Assembly (NCBI GenBank): GCA_016748015.1
Contig: JAAOMT010000545.1
Location: 6,346 to 36,129, forward strand
Length of the DNA: 29,784 nt
From: Geosiphon pyriformis
Lineage: Eukaryota; Glomeromycota; Glomeromycetes; Archaeosporales; Geosiphonaceae
Reading direction: 5' to 3'
Below are positions 7,500 through 19,021 of the stretch, one piece after another. The notes under the pieces are model-generated. The model was not told where the DNA came from. It worked only from the letters and a program-made list of their open reading frames with translations, and searched no databases. The position numbers and the translations under genes were made by a program. Each line of letters starts with the position of its first letter. The stretch's first letter is position 1.

Positions 7500-10400
7500 A
7501 TAAATACAAACTAAAATATTGCAAATTTAAATCATTTTTATAAATTTATTTTAAAGATTCTGTAAAAATAAATCTAAATAGTCATATACAAATTAGCTAA
7601 ATTGAAAAATTTATTCAGACCTATTAAAAACAAAAATCATTTCTCACTTGAGTACCAACTAAGAGTGTAAATTTAACATGAAGAAAATATAAGATAGGGG
7701 ATGTAATGTCATTCCTAAAACTTCTATGTTAAGGAAAATAGATTGTAATCTTTTTCTTAAAGATATATAAGCATTCCAGCTGGTGTCATCTAAACTGTAA
7801 CATGGAGTTCTTCCTTACGAAATATTGTTTTATTGTTGACCTCATTATTGTTTTGCAAACGAAAAAACACTGAGTTATAGTAAGTTATAAACTTAAACAT
7901 GCATTTTACCATAAATTTTCTATATATATAATATATATAATTCAAACATTAAAAATTTTTGGGGCCCAAGGTTTAAATTGGTTGTTTTTGTAACACAAAG
8001 ATATTTTAACTAAAAGCATAGAAAGAACCTATTAAATCGAAAGTAGGTACCATTTCGACTTTATTAAAGTCGCATCTAAAGATTTTCAATAATTAAAGAG
8101 ATGAATTGTAAAAATATTCTCTTTTTTTCTTAGTAAATGGTATACTTATGTCTGTTAATTTTTGGTTGTTTTGAATTTACATTAAAACAAATTATGTTTT
8201 TCATAATCATTTATGTTTGAAACTAAAAAATTTAAATAAATTTTTAAAACACAAGTTTAAGATTCTTTATATAACACTAATTTTTTAATGATAAGTTTTA
8301 ATACAAATTTATAAAGCTTAAGTTTAAAGGTATTTTTTGCAACAATAATTTAAGTAATAAACTAAAGCTCTTATTAACTTAAATCAATCTGAAATTCAAA
8401 CCAAATTTGATAATTTGAATTGTCATTTTTTAATCTAACAAAATTGACTTAGTTTTAGTTTTGTTTCAAATTATATTCAAGTTTTGATTTTTTAGTTTTT
8501 GGCATATTAAAAAGCTCAGAAAGTTCTGTTGATAACTTAATATTATCACATAAAAAAGATTAATATTTTTTTCAATAATCTGAACATAAAAAATACAGTT
8601 ATTAAAAACTGTAAATATTTTAGTCTTTAACAATTTAAAAGAAATAGCTTTTTAAACAATAGCTAAATAATTGTGTTTTGATATTTGTATATATTTACAA
8701 TTAAAAATTTTTTATCATATTTAATATTAAACAAAGTTCTAAATTTTTTTATTCACTTTAACAAAATGTGATCCAACTATTATCTAAAATCTACAATTAA
8801 ATTTTATTATACAAAAGACATAACTTATACATTTACTACATGTAACCAATTATTCGAGCTGATTAAGATTAGACTAAATGCTTACTTTATTATTTAACAT
8901 TAAGGAATCCAAAAATTTAAGCAAAATTATTCTTAAATCAAATACAAAACCACAAAAATTTCTATAACCAAAAATTAATAATAAACCAAAAACAAAACCA
9001 ATCAAATGAGTATTATGTATGTATGAGACTAATTTAAAAAACTCAAAAAAATTCAATTTTTTTTTTAAAAACTAAATCTCTAATAAAGACAATATATGCT
9101 GTCTTATTATTTTAGCAATAAACAAGCATTATAACACTAAAAAATCAGCAATTGACAGTTATATACAGATATTTTACTTACTAATATACACATTATAATT
9201 AATTTTTTTCTGTTATTTCTAATATACACACAAAAAAATAATTCAACACTTTTTTTTTCTCATATTAAATACAAAATTCATTTGAGTAGTTTTTATTATA
9301 GTGTTTTTTCTTATTATTATTGACAATTTTTTAGATAAAATATGTATATAAAGCAGTAGTTTAATAACATGTAAAACCCAAAATTCATGTGTTTATTAAA
9401 ATACTACATGTGTATTAAAAAAACTAGTTAATACATCTTATTATATTGTAATTAATAAACTGTTTTTTTATTTAACATTAAAACAAAATCCAAATTAAGA
9501 AAATAAGCTACAGAGTCACCCATGGCTTTAAAAATATTAACATTTTTTAACAATTTATTAGTATAGACCAAAACATATAGTAAACCAAAACTAAACAAAT
9601 TATTTTTAGTCTTTATAAAATTTAGAGAATTCTGAATATTACTACTACTAAAAATCACAATTAGAAAGCCAAATAATATACAATTATTTTTTATACTATA
9701 CTTTAAAAAATCAATTATTTTTTTAATTAAATAAGTAATAGTCCATAAAAGTCAAGTTTTTTTCAATGCTTAAAGGTTTTTTAATCAAAAATTGAGCTTT
9801 TTTTGTTTGAAAACTATAAAATAAAAAAATAAAAAACTTTTCTCTCTAAGAAATTTGGGATATAATAAAGAAAAAGTTTTTGTTTTTTTGAATTGCAAAT
9901 TTTTATTTCAACCATTGTAAATTTGAAATTTTTATTATTTTTATAATTAATATGTCATATATTAAAAATTTTTATAAATAATAAGTACATAAAGATGTAA
10001 AACAGTTACAAACTTTTTGAAAAACTTTTTACGTTGCAACTATTAATTAAGATAAAATTACAAATGTAAAAAGTTTTTTGCAAATTTATAACTTTTTTAA
10101 TTTAATTATTTTTTAAATTTTTTGCTTTCAGAAATGCAATTATGTTGACAAAAACCTTAAACTATATCATTAAAAACAAATAGATTGATATATTGAAATA
10201 TTATAAGCCGATTAAAAAATCAATTAAATTGTTATTATTACTTTTAAATTTTTAGACAAAAATAGTATATTATAATAATAAAATTCAAAAATATATAAAA
10301 ACATACAAAAAAATTAAAAAATAATTTTTTTATTGTATAAGCAATTATTATTATGTAAACAAAATAAAATATAATTTTATTGTTAATTTTTATTATTGCA

Positions 10401-11560
10401 GCAAAAAGTTATATTATAGAAATTAAATAAAATGTATACTTTTGTAATACTTTAATTATATATAAAAACAAAGTTATTTTAGCTTTTCAAAAACAATATT
10501 TTAAAAAACAAAAAAATTTAAATTTAAATTTTTTGAATAAAACACATTTATAAAATCAATTTATTGTTTATTATTTTTAATTCTTAACTTCTTTTATTTC
10601 AATTTAAATGACTTTTGAAATAATAATTTTTATTCAAGATTAATAACATTGTTTTTTAATGTTATTTTAATAAATATTTTCAGTTTCAAATATTTTTTAT
10701 TTTTAGACTGAGATTTTAAAATTCAGACATTGTATTTTAATAATTAATTTTAAAAAAAATTGCAAATAAGTTTTTAAAAACATAGTAATTTCAATTTTCA
10801 CAGAATTATTAAATAAACACACAATATTTGAAAGAATATATATTTTAATTTATTGAAAAACACTATTAAAAAACACTATTTTATAAATTTATTTAGTATT
10901 TAGTATTTTATATTTACAGTTTTAATACAATTTTTCAAAATTAATCTTATTTGTTGCAGAAAAAAATTATTTTGTAATTACATGTTAGAAAAATACCGAA
11001 TATCAATCTTGTAATATTATTTGCAATTAAGCGAAAATTTTTTTTATAAAACAAACGTAAAAATTGAAAACAAATCACAATAACCAAAATTTGATAATTT
11101 ATTAAAAAATTTTAAGAATTTGTAATAATTTACAATAAAAATTGTATTTTAATAAATTTTAACTAAAGTAATATTTTATTGTTATATAATTATAACTCTC
11201 AATTATAAAAACACAATTATTGTTAATTTATATTTAATGTTTATTTGCTATATTTATAATCTTATTTTTTTAATTTAAAATGTTTTATAAAAAAATAAAT
11301 ATTTTGCAATACATACAAAAATAACGAAAAAAATAAATACTTATTTTAAAATTTTAAAAACCAATTGGTATTTATTTGAAATACAACTAAGATATTAATT
11401 GAAAATATATTAACCAAATTGTAAAATTAATTATTAATTAAATAATTAACCAAATTGTTAACTTAATTATTAATTTGAATATTTAGTTTTTATATGAGAT
11501 ATACAAACAAAATCTTTTACTGTTGTAAAAAATATTAAGCAAAATAATTTTTTTATTTTT
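7500..11560. other. Long AT-rich gene-poor stretch
   Basis: Apart from the LTR-like patch at 7640-7880 this region is dominated by A/T runs with no convincing exon on either strand. Two minus-strand frames (8874-9056, 60 aa; 9452-9658, 68 aa) are hydrophobic and end alike (LDSLMLNNKVSI and LDFVLMLNKKTVY), so a very diverged repeated sequence may underlie both. I do not call either a gene. A TA-rich run lies at 7920-7941. Confidence 0.55.
7640..7880 (+). mobile_element. Possible solo LTR (Copia-like) relic
   Basis: A GC-elevated island in AT-rich DNA. It contains GGGGATGTAATGTCATTCC, ATAGATTGTAATCTTTTTCT, a TATA-like TATATAA (7764-7770), then GTGTCATCTAAACTGTAACA and GTTCTTCCTTACG. This order (upstream region, TATA box, short GC-richer R-like part) resembles LTRs of Copia-type elements in fungi. 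Clear TG...CA ends and a target-site duplication were not found, and no internal polymerase region is adjacent. It could instead be the promoter of a lost gene. Confidence 0.3.
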
Positions 11561-11587
11561 ATATAGTATGCATAAAAATTACAACCA

Positions 11588-12120
11588 CAACAACAACGAG
11601 CATTTATCCAAGAGCATTTTATGCAAGTCGTCTTTTAACTGCAAAGATGGGTTAATTTTTCAAAAGGGTAGTTTATTTAATTTAAAAGTAATTAATCATT
11701 AATTTAATTATTATACAATATATCAAAATTTTACACTAATTTCCTTTATTTTATAACAGAATTAGTCTATTTTCCTGAAGGTTGGAAATTACATATAAAA
11801 TTAATCAGTAGTAACCGTAAAAGAAAATTTGGAAGGCGACGACTCTACAACAAAATCTTTAGAAAAGGTTTTTGTGAATCCCGTAGGAAGATTTTTAAAA
11901 TATATTCAATTCCATAAAAAAACTAATAAACCCAAAAGCCTCGACAACGCCAACGAGCATTCATCCAGGAGCGGTTGATTTTTTCTAAAGGTTAGTTTAT
12001 TTAATTTAAAAGTAATTTAATTCATCAATTTAATTATTATAAAGTATATTAAAATTTTCACTTTAAATTATTTTACTTTTTAAAATAATTAGTCTATTTT
12101 TCTAAAGGTAAAAAGTTGAA
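11588..12120 (+). repeat. Pair of diverged direct repeats with exon-like parts
   Basis: 11588-11780 and 11952-12120 align: both start AACGAGCATTYATCCARGAGC, share TAGTTTATTTAATTTAAAAG in the middle, and end AATTAGTCTATTTT. Each resembles a short exon, an AT-rich intron and a second exon. In the first unit a TTTATAACAG acceptor (AG at 11758-11759) leads into an open frame 11762-11917 of 51 codons beginning LVYFPEGWKLHIKL and continuing with a basic segment (NRKRKFGRRRLYNKIFRKGF). The second unit has QRQRAFIQERLIFSK then a gttagt donor-like site. The spacing is about 360 nt. I recognise no family; a decayed tandem duplication is the best reading. Confidence 0.4.
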
Positions 12121-12129
12121 CAAAATTGA

Positions 12130-13419
12130 GAATATGTGCAATTGATCAACAATCTTATTTTACTTTACTATAATCTTTAGACGACTCTTTCATAAATCTA
12201 ATCGTGATCGGACATCATAATTTTTAGTTTCATAAGTGATAAAAAATAATATTTCCTCCTGTTGTAGCTGTTGTTCCTGTTTTTTCTAAGTTTAATGTTT
12301 CATTGTTTGCTTGTTGAGTTAATCCAATATTGTAAATTTCTATCTAATCTCAATCATGTTGTAGGATATTGTCCGAGTGTAGTCACAATTATTAAGTTTT
12401 CCTTGAACTCTTTTTTGATTAAACAGGTTTAACTATATAATTAAATAATATAAATAGCTTTAGTACACAAAGACGCCTCCCGATAAAAGGCTATGATTTA
12501 ATTCTAAATTTTTTACTTATAATTTCAGCATTTCTAAAAATCTTTATTATCCTTAGCAAATCATTAAAAAATAATGAATATTAAGTTTTAAAAACTTTAA
12601 AAACTTAAAATTTTATTTTTCTTTCAAACTTTAAAGTTGGGAAAAATACTTATCATGTAATTTTAGAAAAAATACTTTTAATTTCATTAATAATGAAACT
12701 TATTAATTTTTTAATTAAAATGAATTTATTAGAATTTCTTCATATATTTTTATTCAAATTTTCTAAACATTTAAAAAGGCCTATCTTTTAAAATAAAACA
12801 TTTTTTATTTAAAATATAACCTATAAAAGTTATTAATTTATTTACCAAAAATATATTATATTGAATGGTTTAATATATTAAAATGTTTTCAGAGTAGAAA
12901 ATATCTAAACTAAATTATAAATTTAAAAATTTTAGATTATTCGCCATGTTTAAAGCTCTTTACTTTGCTAATTTAGATAAAATATATTAAATTCTTTTTT
13001 ATTGTGATCAAAAAAAATCTTTTATTTTTAGTTTAAAATTATAATTAAATTTGAATTTTTATTTATTAAAATACTTGTATAATTTATTGAATAACCAATT
13101 TTTAAAAAATAATTGATATTTATTATTAAATTTTTTAAAAAAATATATAAAAATATAATAATTATATTATTATTATTATTATTTATTAAAAATTATAAAC
13201 TATTTTTCTAACAACTATAATTTAAGACCAATTAAATTAAATAAATTCTTTATATATTTTATTTTGTTCTTTTTTAAGATTTCTTTTAATTAAAATTCAT
13301 ATTGTTTTAATTATTTTAACTTTAATATTTGTTATTTTAACATGTAGCATAAAAATAATTTTCTTTATAAGATTGTTTATTTTGTTAATTTTTTTAATTA
13401 AGTCTATTTTAAAAGCAAT

Positions 13420-13464
<45 letters not shown>

Positions 13465-13630
13465 TAATTGTAATAAGTAATAACTTTGTTTACTATTTTT
13501 AATTAAACATCATTTTTTTTGACTTTTAAAGATATAAAAACATGAAATTTTAACAAGAAAATAATATAAAAATAATATAAACTTAAATTGGTTTCAAATT
13601 AACAGCTTAATTTGATTCTGAAATTGGAAA
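12130..13630. other. AT-rich stretch with no clear gene
   Basis: Mostly A/T runs. A minus-strand patch at about 12230-12350 reads LTQQANNETLNLEKTGTTAT and continues about 15 residues to a stop, which could be a scrap of coding sequence. There is an ATT run near 13160-13185 and an AAT run at 13431-13461. Nothing else is supported. Confidence 0.5.
13431..13461. repeat. (AAT)n microsatellite
   Basis: About ten uninterrupted AAT units directly downstream of the transposase relic on its coding strand. Confidence 0.9.
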
Positions 13631-13639
13631 AAATGCTAG

Positions 13640-14010
13640 CTTATAAGATTTCAATGTATGTATTTGCATTTATTTTTTCACCATTTTTTTTTGTATTTAT
13701 CACAAAATGATAAATGGTTCTTTTAATCCTCTTGCAAAAAACATTTCAAAACCATCATAAATTTGTCGTTTTTTTTTGTAAGTAAGAATTAAGCAATCAC
13801 CATTAAACTTTTCTACAGCGTGCTATTAAACTATTGGTTGTCGTAATTGCTTCTTAATTTTCCACACTCGTTTCATTAGAGAAGATAACTTTTTGTCCAA
13901 TCGTAAACGGTTTTATGTTTATTTTCCTTACGAGTATAAGACTTTTTTGATTGTGATACGTGAGTGAAGTTCCGAGTTGTAAAGTACATTTTGCAACAAG
14001 TAATTAAAAT
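13640..14010 (-). pseudogene. Tc1/mariner-like transposase relic
   Basis: The minus strand carries two open pieces in Tc1/mariner (IS630 superfamily) order. The first (14005 down to 13854) ends VRKINIKPFTIGQ KVIFSNETSVEN. It matches the familiar HKxWTxxDWxxVIFSDETSV block around the first catalytic Asp, here Asn. The second (13819 down to 13700) reads AVEKFNGDCLILTYKKKRQ then FARGLKEPFIIL, resembling the VWRRxGEKFNxDCLxPTFK...MVWGCFARGxKGPxIIL region. Beyond the stop, another frame gives NGEKINANTYIEIL, as in the next conserved block. Stops and frameshifts separate the parts; the N-terminal helix-turn-helix and the final DE region are not visible. Inactive fossil. No terminal inverted repeats were found. 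Confidence 0.6.
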
Positions 14011-14155
14011 ATATAAGATATTTGAAATATTGATAAGTGTAAGAAATAATCTCAATCATACCTAACATTTTCTACGTGTACTATAGAATTATTTTGTGAC
14101 ATAATGTTTTCATTAAGAAAGCTTTAACTTGATAGAAAATTTTGCTCATGGATAA

Positions 14156-14311
14156 GGAAAACTGAAAATTTTGACCCTCTTTTCAGCGGCTCATTATTTA
14201 AAGGAAAATACTGGGGCTAGAGATAACTTCAGTTCACAATTGGTGCCGATGACTCATTTTGGAAAGAGCAATTCCTGCACTAGTTTTTATTTTTCAAAGA
14301 GAGCTAGATGA
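14156..14311 (+). other. Exon-like open stretch of unknown nature
   Basis: An open frame of 51 codons preceded by a polypyrimidine-AG site (CCTCTTTTCAG, AG at 14185-14186). After that site it reads AHYLKENTGARDNFSSQLVP, then MTHFGKSNSCTSFYFSKRAR. Composition is protein-like and GC is above the local background. There is no start codon in frame and no neighbouring exon that I can support. It could be a fragment of a lost gene or chance. Confidence 0.2.
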
Positions 14312-15085
14312 GAACCCTTTATTGAATTCTTTTCAACTCAAAATACAGTGACGAGAAAACTAATCTTTGATCGAGAATTCTCGTTTATTTGCAACCGAGA
14401 AGTTAATATCTTAAAACGCAAATTATTCATAGAAAATTTTTAAGTGAATGTGGATAAAACAAACTGAAAGGTATGTGTAAAACTATTTACAAATAATAAA
14501 GAAATGGATTGCATAAGGTGACGATATTTAAGGAGAATGTGGTGAAGAATTATTAGAGTGATTTTGATAATGTTGGAGAATTTAATTATGAAGACGCATA
14601 TAGAAGTTGAGTTTAGTTTTAAATTGTTGGTCTTCATAAGGTGGTTCAAAGATAGTTCAGAAGACTGCGAAATTTACAGGAGGGATTGAATGGGAAAAAT
14701 TCATTAAAAAAAGAATGTTAGAGTTATTAGAAGGAATTTAATTAAAAGGGAGTATAAAGTACACATGAGATATTAAAACATTTAAATGATAAAAATGGTT
14801 TGAGATTATTAGAAAATAATGAACAAAGAAAAGAAAGAAAAGCTATCTTACAAAAAAATGTGAATGGAAACTTTTTGATAATGTCTCTATATCCTAAAAT
14901 AATACCCAAAACTACCCTCTATAATTTTTTAGGCCTCCCAAACTCGCCAAATTGGAGGAGATTTGTGTAATTAAGAATCTGAAGGAATGTGGGATAAAAA
15001 GCTACTGAATTCCTTGTCGCAGTATTTACAATTATGGTTCCCAAGACATACTTATAGGTGAATAACAGATAAAAATGATTTGTTA
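14312..15085. other. 3' flank of the minus-strand gene
   Basis: Lies downstream of the stop codon of the 15086-16795 gene. No convincing exon was seen. The last codons of that gene include a donor-like GTAAGAG, so a further exon here cannot be excluded. A minus-strand frame at 14440-14649 has background composition. Confidence 0.4.
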
Positions 15086-16466
15086 TTATACAGATACTCT
15101 TACGGACATTTGTGTCAATTCTTTCACATGTTCTGAAAGACGTCCTTGCAATTTTCGCAAATTTTCAATCAAACTGGGCATCTCATCGACAGAAATTCGC
15201 ACATCTTCTCGGCGTTTTTTCTTGGTCGAATTACCGCTAACTTGAGAGCCAATACTGGTTCGTCTCAAAAAATACAAATTATTCCAATCGTCTATTTTAG
15301 TTGGCTTCCTTGATGGCACATCAAGCATCTCATTTTCTTTATTTTCATCTCCAAGTTTACTAGCAGCGCATCCTTTTGGAGTCACACTTTTGGGATCATA
15401 AGTGGTTTGATCATCGTCGATAAATTTGCGTAAGACGGTTAAATGTCGTTCTGTCGACGTTTTTTTGACGTCGAGTTCCATATTTGTGCTCCCATTTAAT
15501 TGAGGTGGTTGATCTTGAGCTACCTCCGAGATTTCAATAATTACGTTTGCCTGGTCCCAGTCCGACTTGAACATATCCTCAAGATATCTTAGTTTCTTTT
15601 TAGCTGAATCAGGTCGTGGCAAGCCAACTGGCCATTTTTTAGATGAAGTTACCCTAGAGGATAGAGTCATTTTCTTTTCACGCAACTTTTTTAATTCTAA
15701 TTGAAAATAGTAAGGGTGAGGACTGAGTTTAAGCAAATCGACGTGTGAACATAAATATTTCATTCAAAACTTACCATCGATTTGTGAATGAAAATCCTGA
15801 ATGTTGGAAATATCCATTCTTATTAATACTTGAGATTCTGCAACCATTGAAGGAACCTTAACATCTTCCGATTCGAAATCATCATCCCAGGTTTCACTTG
15901 CAGTAGCTAAATAGCATGGAAAAAAGTTTAGAAGCCAAGAATAAAATCAATTTTTTTTTGGTAATACAATACAATAGAAAGATGTTCACTCACGTTGTCG
16001 ATGATAAAAGCTTTTTGGTAAATCTTGAAGAGCAGTTTGAGGAAGTGACATAGCACGATTATGGCGACGATTTTGTGGTGTGCTTATAGGAACAGGTAAT
16101 GAAGACCTGTGGATAGCAGTTGGAGAAGGAAAATCCTCACTGTCTTTATTCCAATCCTCCTCCTCGCTATCCTCTTCGAAATCTTGAGCAAAGAAGCTTG
16201 TTTTTATTTGTGGAATCCCTTCTCTCATCACTCCTTCATCCACCTCGACTACCGTTTGTTTCTGTAGGCCATGACATACAAAGTCATTCGTTACTGACAA
16301 CGATGAAGAGTTCTCCCAGGTGGTAGGACGGTGTAAATTTGGTGCGGAACTGCAAAGTCGATCGATCACAATACTTGTGACTTCTGAACAAATAGAGGAG
16401 CTATCGTCATCGATTGTGATGTTATAATTATTATTATTGTTGTTGTTGTTGTTGTTGTTGTTGTGG

Positions 16467-16510
<44 letters not shown>

Positions 16511-16795
16511 GCTGTTACATGGTTGAACAATTGGATGAACGGCAGACGGGGAATGAATACATTTCGTCGAAGATATCTTTGAAGATCTTTTTTTACTTTT
16601 GGAACGGAAAAGTTTAAAACGCCGTTTTAATGGACCTTTTTTGGACAAATCCTTCGGAGATAACGAGGAGATTGTAATATGTTGATGTGATTGTGGCAAT
16701 TTATTTTTTTCTTTTGATTTACTATCACCATTATGACATGCAAAGAATTGGCCTAGACTGGTCCCCGTAGCAACCGAAGTCGAGGACAAGATTAA
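15086..16795 (-). CDS. Byr4/Bfa1-like septation/mitotic-exit regulator (candidate), 3 visible exons
   Basis: Exons 16795-15994, 15906-15775 and 15696-15086 join in frame through GT-AG introns (gtgagt...atttag, 87 nt; gtaagt...caattag, 78 nt), giving 514 residues to TAA. The N-terminal half is low complexity. It has a basic cluster KRRFKLFRSKSKKRSSK near residue 55, poly-Asn near 95-125, and an acidic run DFEEDSEEEDWNKDSED near 215. Exon 2 has SETWDDDFE at about 271-279, followed by VKVPSMVAESQ, then IQDFHSQIDELKKLR across the exon 2-3 junction. This order recalls the conserved core of Byr4/Bfa1, a subunit of the GAP complex that restrains the spindle-pole-body GTPase Spg1/Tem1. The C terminus (PSLIENLRKLQGRLSEHVKE) is helix-prone. 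Exon 1 begins after a CTTCACAG acceptor with no ATG, so an upstream exon is missing. Family assignment is by motif memory only. Confidence 0.75.
16426..16512 (-). repeat. Poly-asparagine-coding microsatellite
   Basis: Mixed AAC and AAT codons on the minus strand, about 28 Asn interrupted by one His. They form an in-frame repeat tract inside exon 1 of the minus-strand gene. The AAC block and the AAT block are separate, indicating two slippage expansions. The tract is likely to vary in length between strains. Confidence 0.9.
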
Positions 16796-17300
16796 CTGTG
16801 AAGTATGACATTGAGAATAGAGGACATAAGAATGTTAGTGCCCAGAAGAGGAAGGGTAACCGAAAGGTGATTATTAGGTTTCAAAGGGAGAAGTTAATAT
16901 TAAATAGAAAAAATTGGCCTACCGAGCGAACAGCGCACATATCAATGTTCTTTAAAATACCTCAAAACCGTCGATTGAATAATTGTGGTTAGCAATAAAG
17001 CAGACGATCAAACAATTCAGAGGGTTAACTTGGTGTAATCAATCTCCCACGTATGGTGAGAGGTTAAAAGCTGTAGCCAAAAAGAGCCCGTCTTTTAAAA
17101 GTAGTAAACTGGATGGTGATGAGGATAATGTTGTTGTTGTTGTTGCGCGAAATCAAAGTACAAATTCGTCCAAATTTTTCAAGCTAATATTAGGGTTGTG
17201 AATAAATGATTGCGGCGTTGCGACAAGATTACAAGGGCTTGCAATATCGTTTTCTGGTGTTTCAAGAATTGAAGACAACTGTAATTAAGTAACGAGAATA
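16796..17300 (-). promoter_or_regulatory. Unresolved 5' part of the minus-strand gene
   Basis: An acceptor (TACTTCACAG, 16796-16800) shows that an intron precedes exon 1. Two donor options keep the frame. One is at 16960 after ...NHNYSIDGFE (GAG|gtattt; intron 165 nt). The other is at 16922 after a tiny ATG exon, 16940-16923 (MCAVRS; intron 127 nt). Further upstream a minus-strand stretch around 17135-17045 reads TTTTTLSSSPSSLLLLKDG and could be exon or leader. The plus strand here is also partly open (16983-17201) but lacks an ATG. The correct first exon cannot be decided from sequence alone. Confidence 0.35.
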
Positions 17301-17524
17301 GGTCAATTAAATGGGTAAAAGACTTCTGAAGACCAGTAAGAGCCTTAAATAATTTGTTAATACTAGTATATTATTAGGTATTTTTAATTTTAAGAGAAAA
17401 TACGAAAACGGGATATAGAAATGAGATTATATTTTTTAATGGAAAAAAAATCAAAAATTACAAGAATTAAATCGAACAAACTGATCAAATCTCTCTTAAT
17501 TTTTCATTTGAATCTTTCGTATAT

Positions 17525-17580
17525 CAAAAGCAAAGAAAGGAAAGAGAAAGAGAGAAAAGATTGAGGGGTCATAAGAAAGC
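17525..17580 (-). promoter_or_regulatory. Homopurine tract (CT-rich on minus strand)
   Basis: The plus strand reads almost only A and G (AAAGAAAGGAAAGAGAAAGA and on), so the strand of the nearby gene is CT-rich. Pyrimidine-rich tracts are common in fungal promoters just upstream of transcription starts. It could mark the promoter of the minus-strand gene about 730 nt upstream of its visible exon 1. A composition effect is also possible. Confidence 0.3.
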
Positions 17581-17920
17581 GAAAGTGATGGTCAAATATA
17601 ACTAAAAAATGGGAGATTGGGTAGTGATAATTATGAGTTTTTGGTGTTACATTAAAAGAGTAACTTTGATAAAAACCTTCTCAAAGTTTAGCTCGTACAA
17701 ACTGCATAGATGATAGTATAAACACAACATACAAATTATGTAGATACAGAGATGTGAAAGAAATTACGGGTAAACATATTTTTAAAGTTTCACAATTGCA
17801 TTAGGTGTATCAGGTATGACATTCGTAAGCAGAATGGCGATCAGAAAAAGAATTAAAAAATAGAAATGGGTAAAAACAGACAGAATTTTTCAAAGGAACA
17901 AAAAAATATTGAATTAGAAA

Positions 17921-17921
<1 letters not shown>

Positions 17922-17959
<38 letters not shown>
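17922..17959. repeat. (TCA)n microsatellite
   Basis: About 12 uninterrupted TCA units in the 5' flank of the minus-strand gene. It is not inside any supported coding frame. Confidence 0.9.
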
Positions 17960-18603
17960 GTGGTTTCATTAAAAAGTGATGAGGATTATGAAAATAAGAA
18001 TATTTAATCAAGGTATCAATAGTGGTATAGCTAGTGATTCTCTTAAAATATACCTCCCTATATCATTATTCTCATCAATCCAAAGAACAGACAAACGGAA
18101 TAAATGTGAAGATGAGTAATGGGTAGTATAATGATGATGATAATGATGATTATGATGATTAAATTAACGCTTCAATTTTAGTACCAGTCAGTACATACCT
18201 TGGAGGAAAAACTCAAAAACTCAGTGAAAAGAATGAGGGAAATGTGTTCTTTTGAGAATTGGAAATGACACTGCAGAACTTTACGAAATAAGGAAAATAA
18301 TGGGTAATTAGGGATGGATGGATATTGATGATGGGTATGAAATGATATTTGAATAAGCTTTTGCTTCTGGAATAGTCCTTTGATATTTTTAAGAAAAATA
18401 GTTAATCCAAAAAGGACAGATGGGCATTAAATAATGGCTGAGAGTTGCAGCTATTTTGCTGTTGTCACTCTGTGGGAAATACCAACAATGAAATATGTTT
18501 GTGTTGCTAAAAGCAGGTGACGTAAAAAAGAGTATAATGAGGAAAGTATTTTCGAGTTAAAAACTCTTTGCTTTTTCCAAAGCTCGTAAAAAAGTGTATA
18601 TAT

Positions 18604-18664
18604 GAATAATAATATTATTAATAATATTAATAATAATAATAATATTAATTAATTAATTAATTAA
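18604..18664. repeat. AAT/AATT compound microsatellite
   Basis: An AAT/ATT run that becomes an (AATT)n run. The TTAATTAA-type end is self-complementary. Confidence 0.85.
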
Positions 18665-18864
18665 AGAGGGTAATAATTTAATGGATAAAGTTCGTGGGGA
18701 GATTTTAGCAACAACCGACTCCCCAAAGGGCTTAAAAGAGTGAGGTTTAAATAGAATTTGAAAAAATTTATTTCAATGATTTATGAATGAATAGGAAATG
18801 AAAATGGGAATTTTTCCAGAAAGCAGTTCACAGGGTGTAAATCATGTGGGATGATTAACATAAC

Positions 18865-18890
18865 CCCACCCCCCCCCCCCCCTCCTCCCT
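18865..18890. repeat. C14 homopolymer run
   Basis: CCCCA followed by 14 consecutive C (18869-18882) and then TCCTCCC. This is a striking outlier in a genome this AT-rich. The minus strand reads GGGAGGAGG plus a long G run and could form a G-quadruplex. It lies about 2.1 kb upstream of exon 1 of the minus-strand gene. Confidence 0.9.
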
Positions 18891-19021
18891 AATTGAAGAA
18901 TTTCACGTCGGGATTTTTTTGCCGTTTTTGTCAAACCAGAAATGAAAGAGGAAATTTGCGATCGTATAGGTTAAAATAATGGGAATTTTTGTAAAATAAT
19001 CATTTCAATATATTAACAAAT

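Noticed and set aside
8874-9658. Two hydrophobic minus-strand ORFs (60 and 68 aa)
   Set aside because: Composition fits translated A/T-rich DNA. Their similar ends are noted in the region entry but do not justify a gene call.
14440-14649. 69-aa minus-strand ORF
   Set aside because: No motif, background composition, and no splice or homology support.
16120-16326. 68-aa plus-strand ORF opposite the minus-strand gene
   Set aside because: It is antisense to exon 1, whose acidic and serine-rich codons and intron boundaries clearly favour the minus strand.
16798-17201. Two plus-strand frames (64 and 72 aa) head-to-head with the minus-strand gene
   Set aside because: They lack ATG starts in frame, and the region is more easily explained as 5' exon, leader or intron of the minus-strand gene. 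The second is protein-like enough that I remain unsure.
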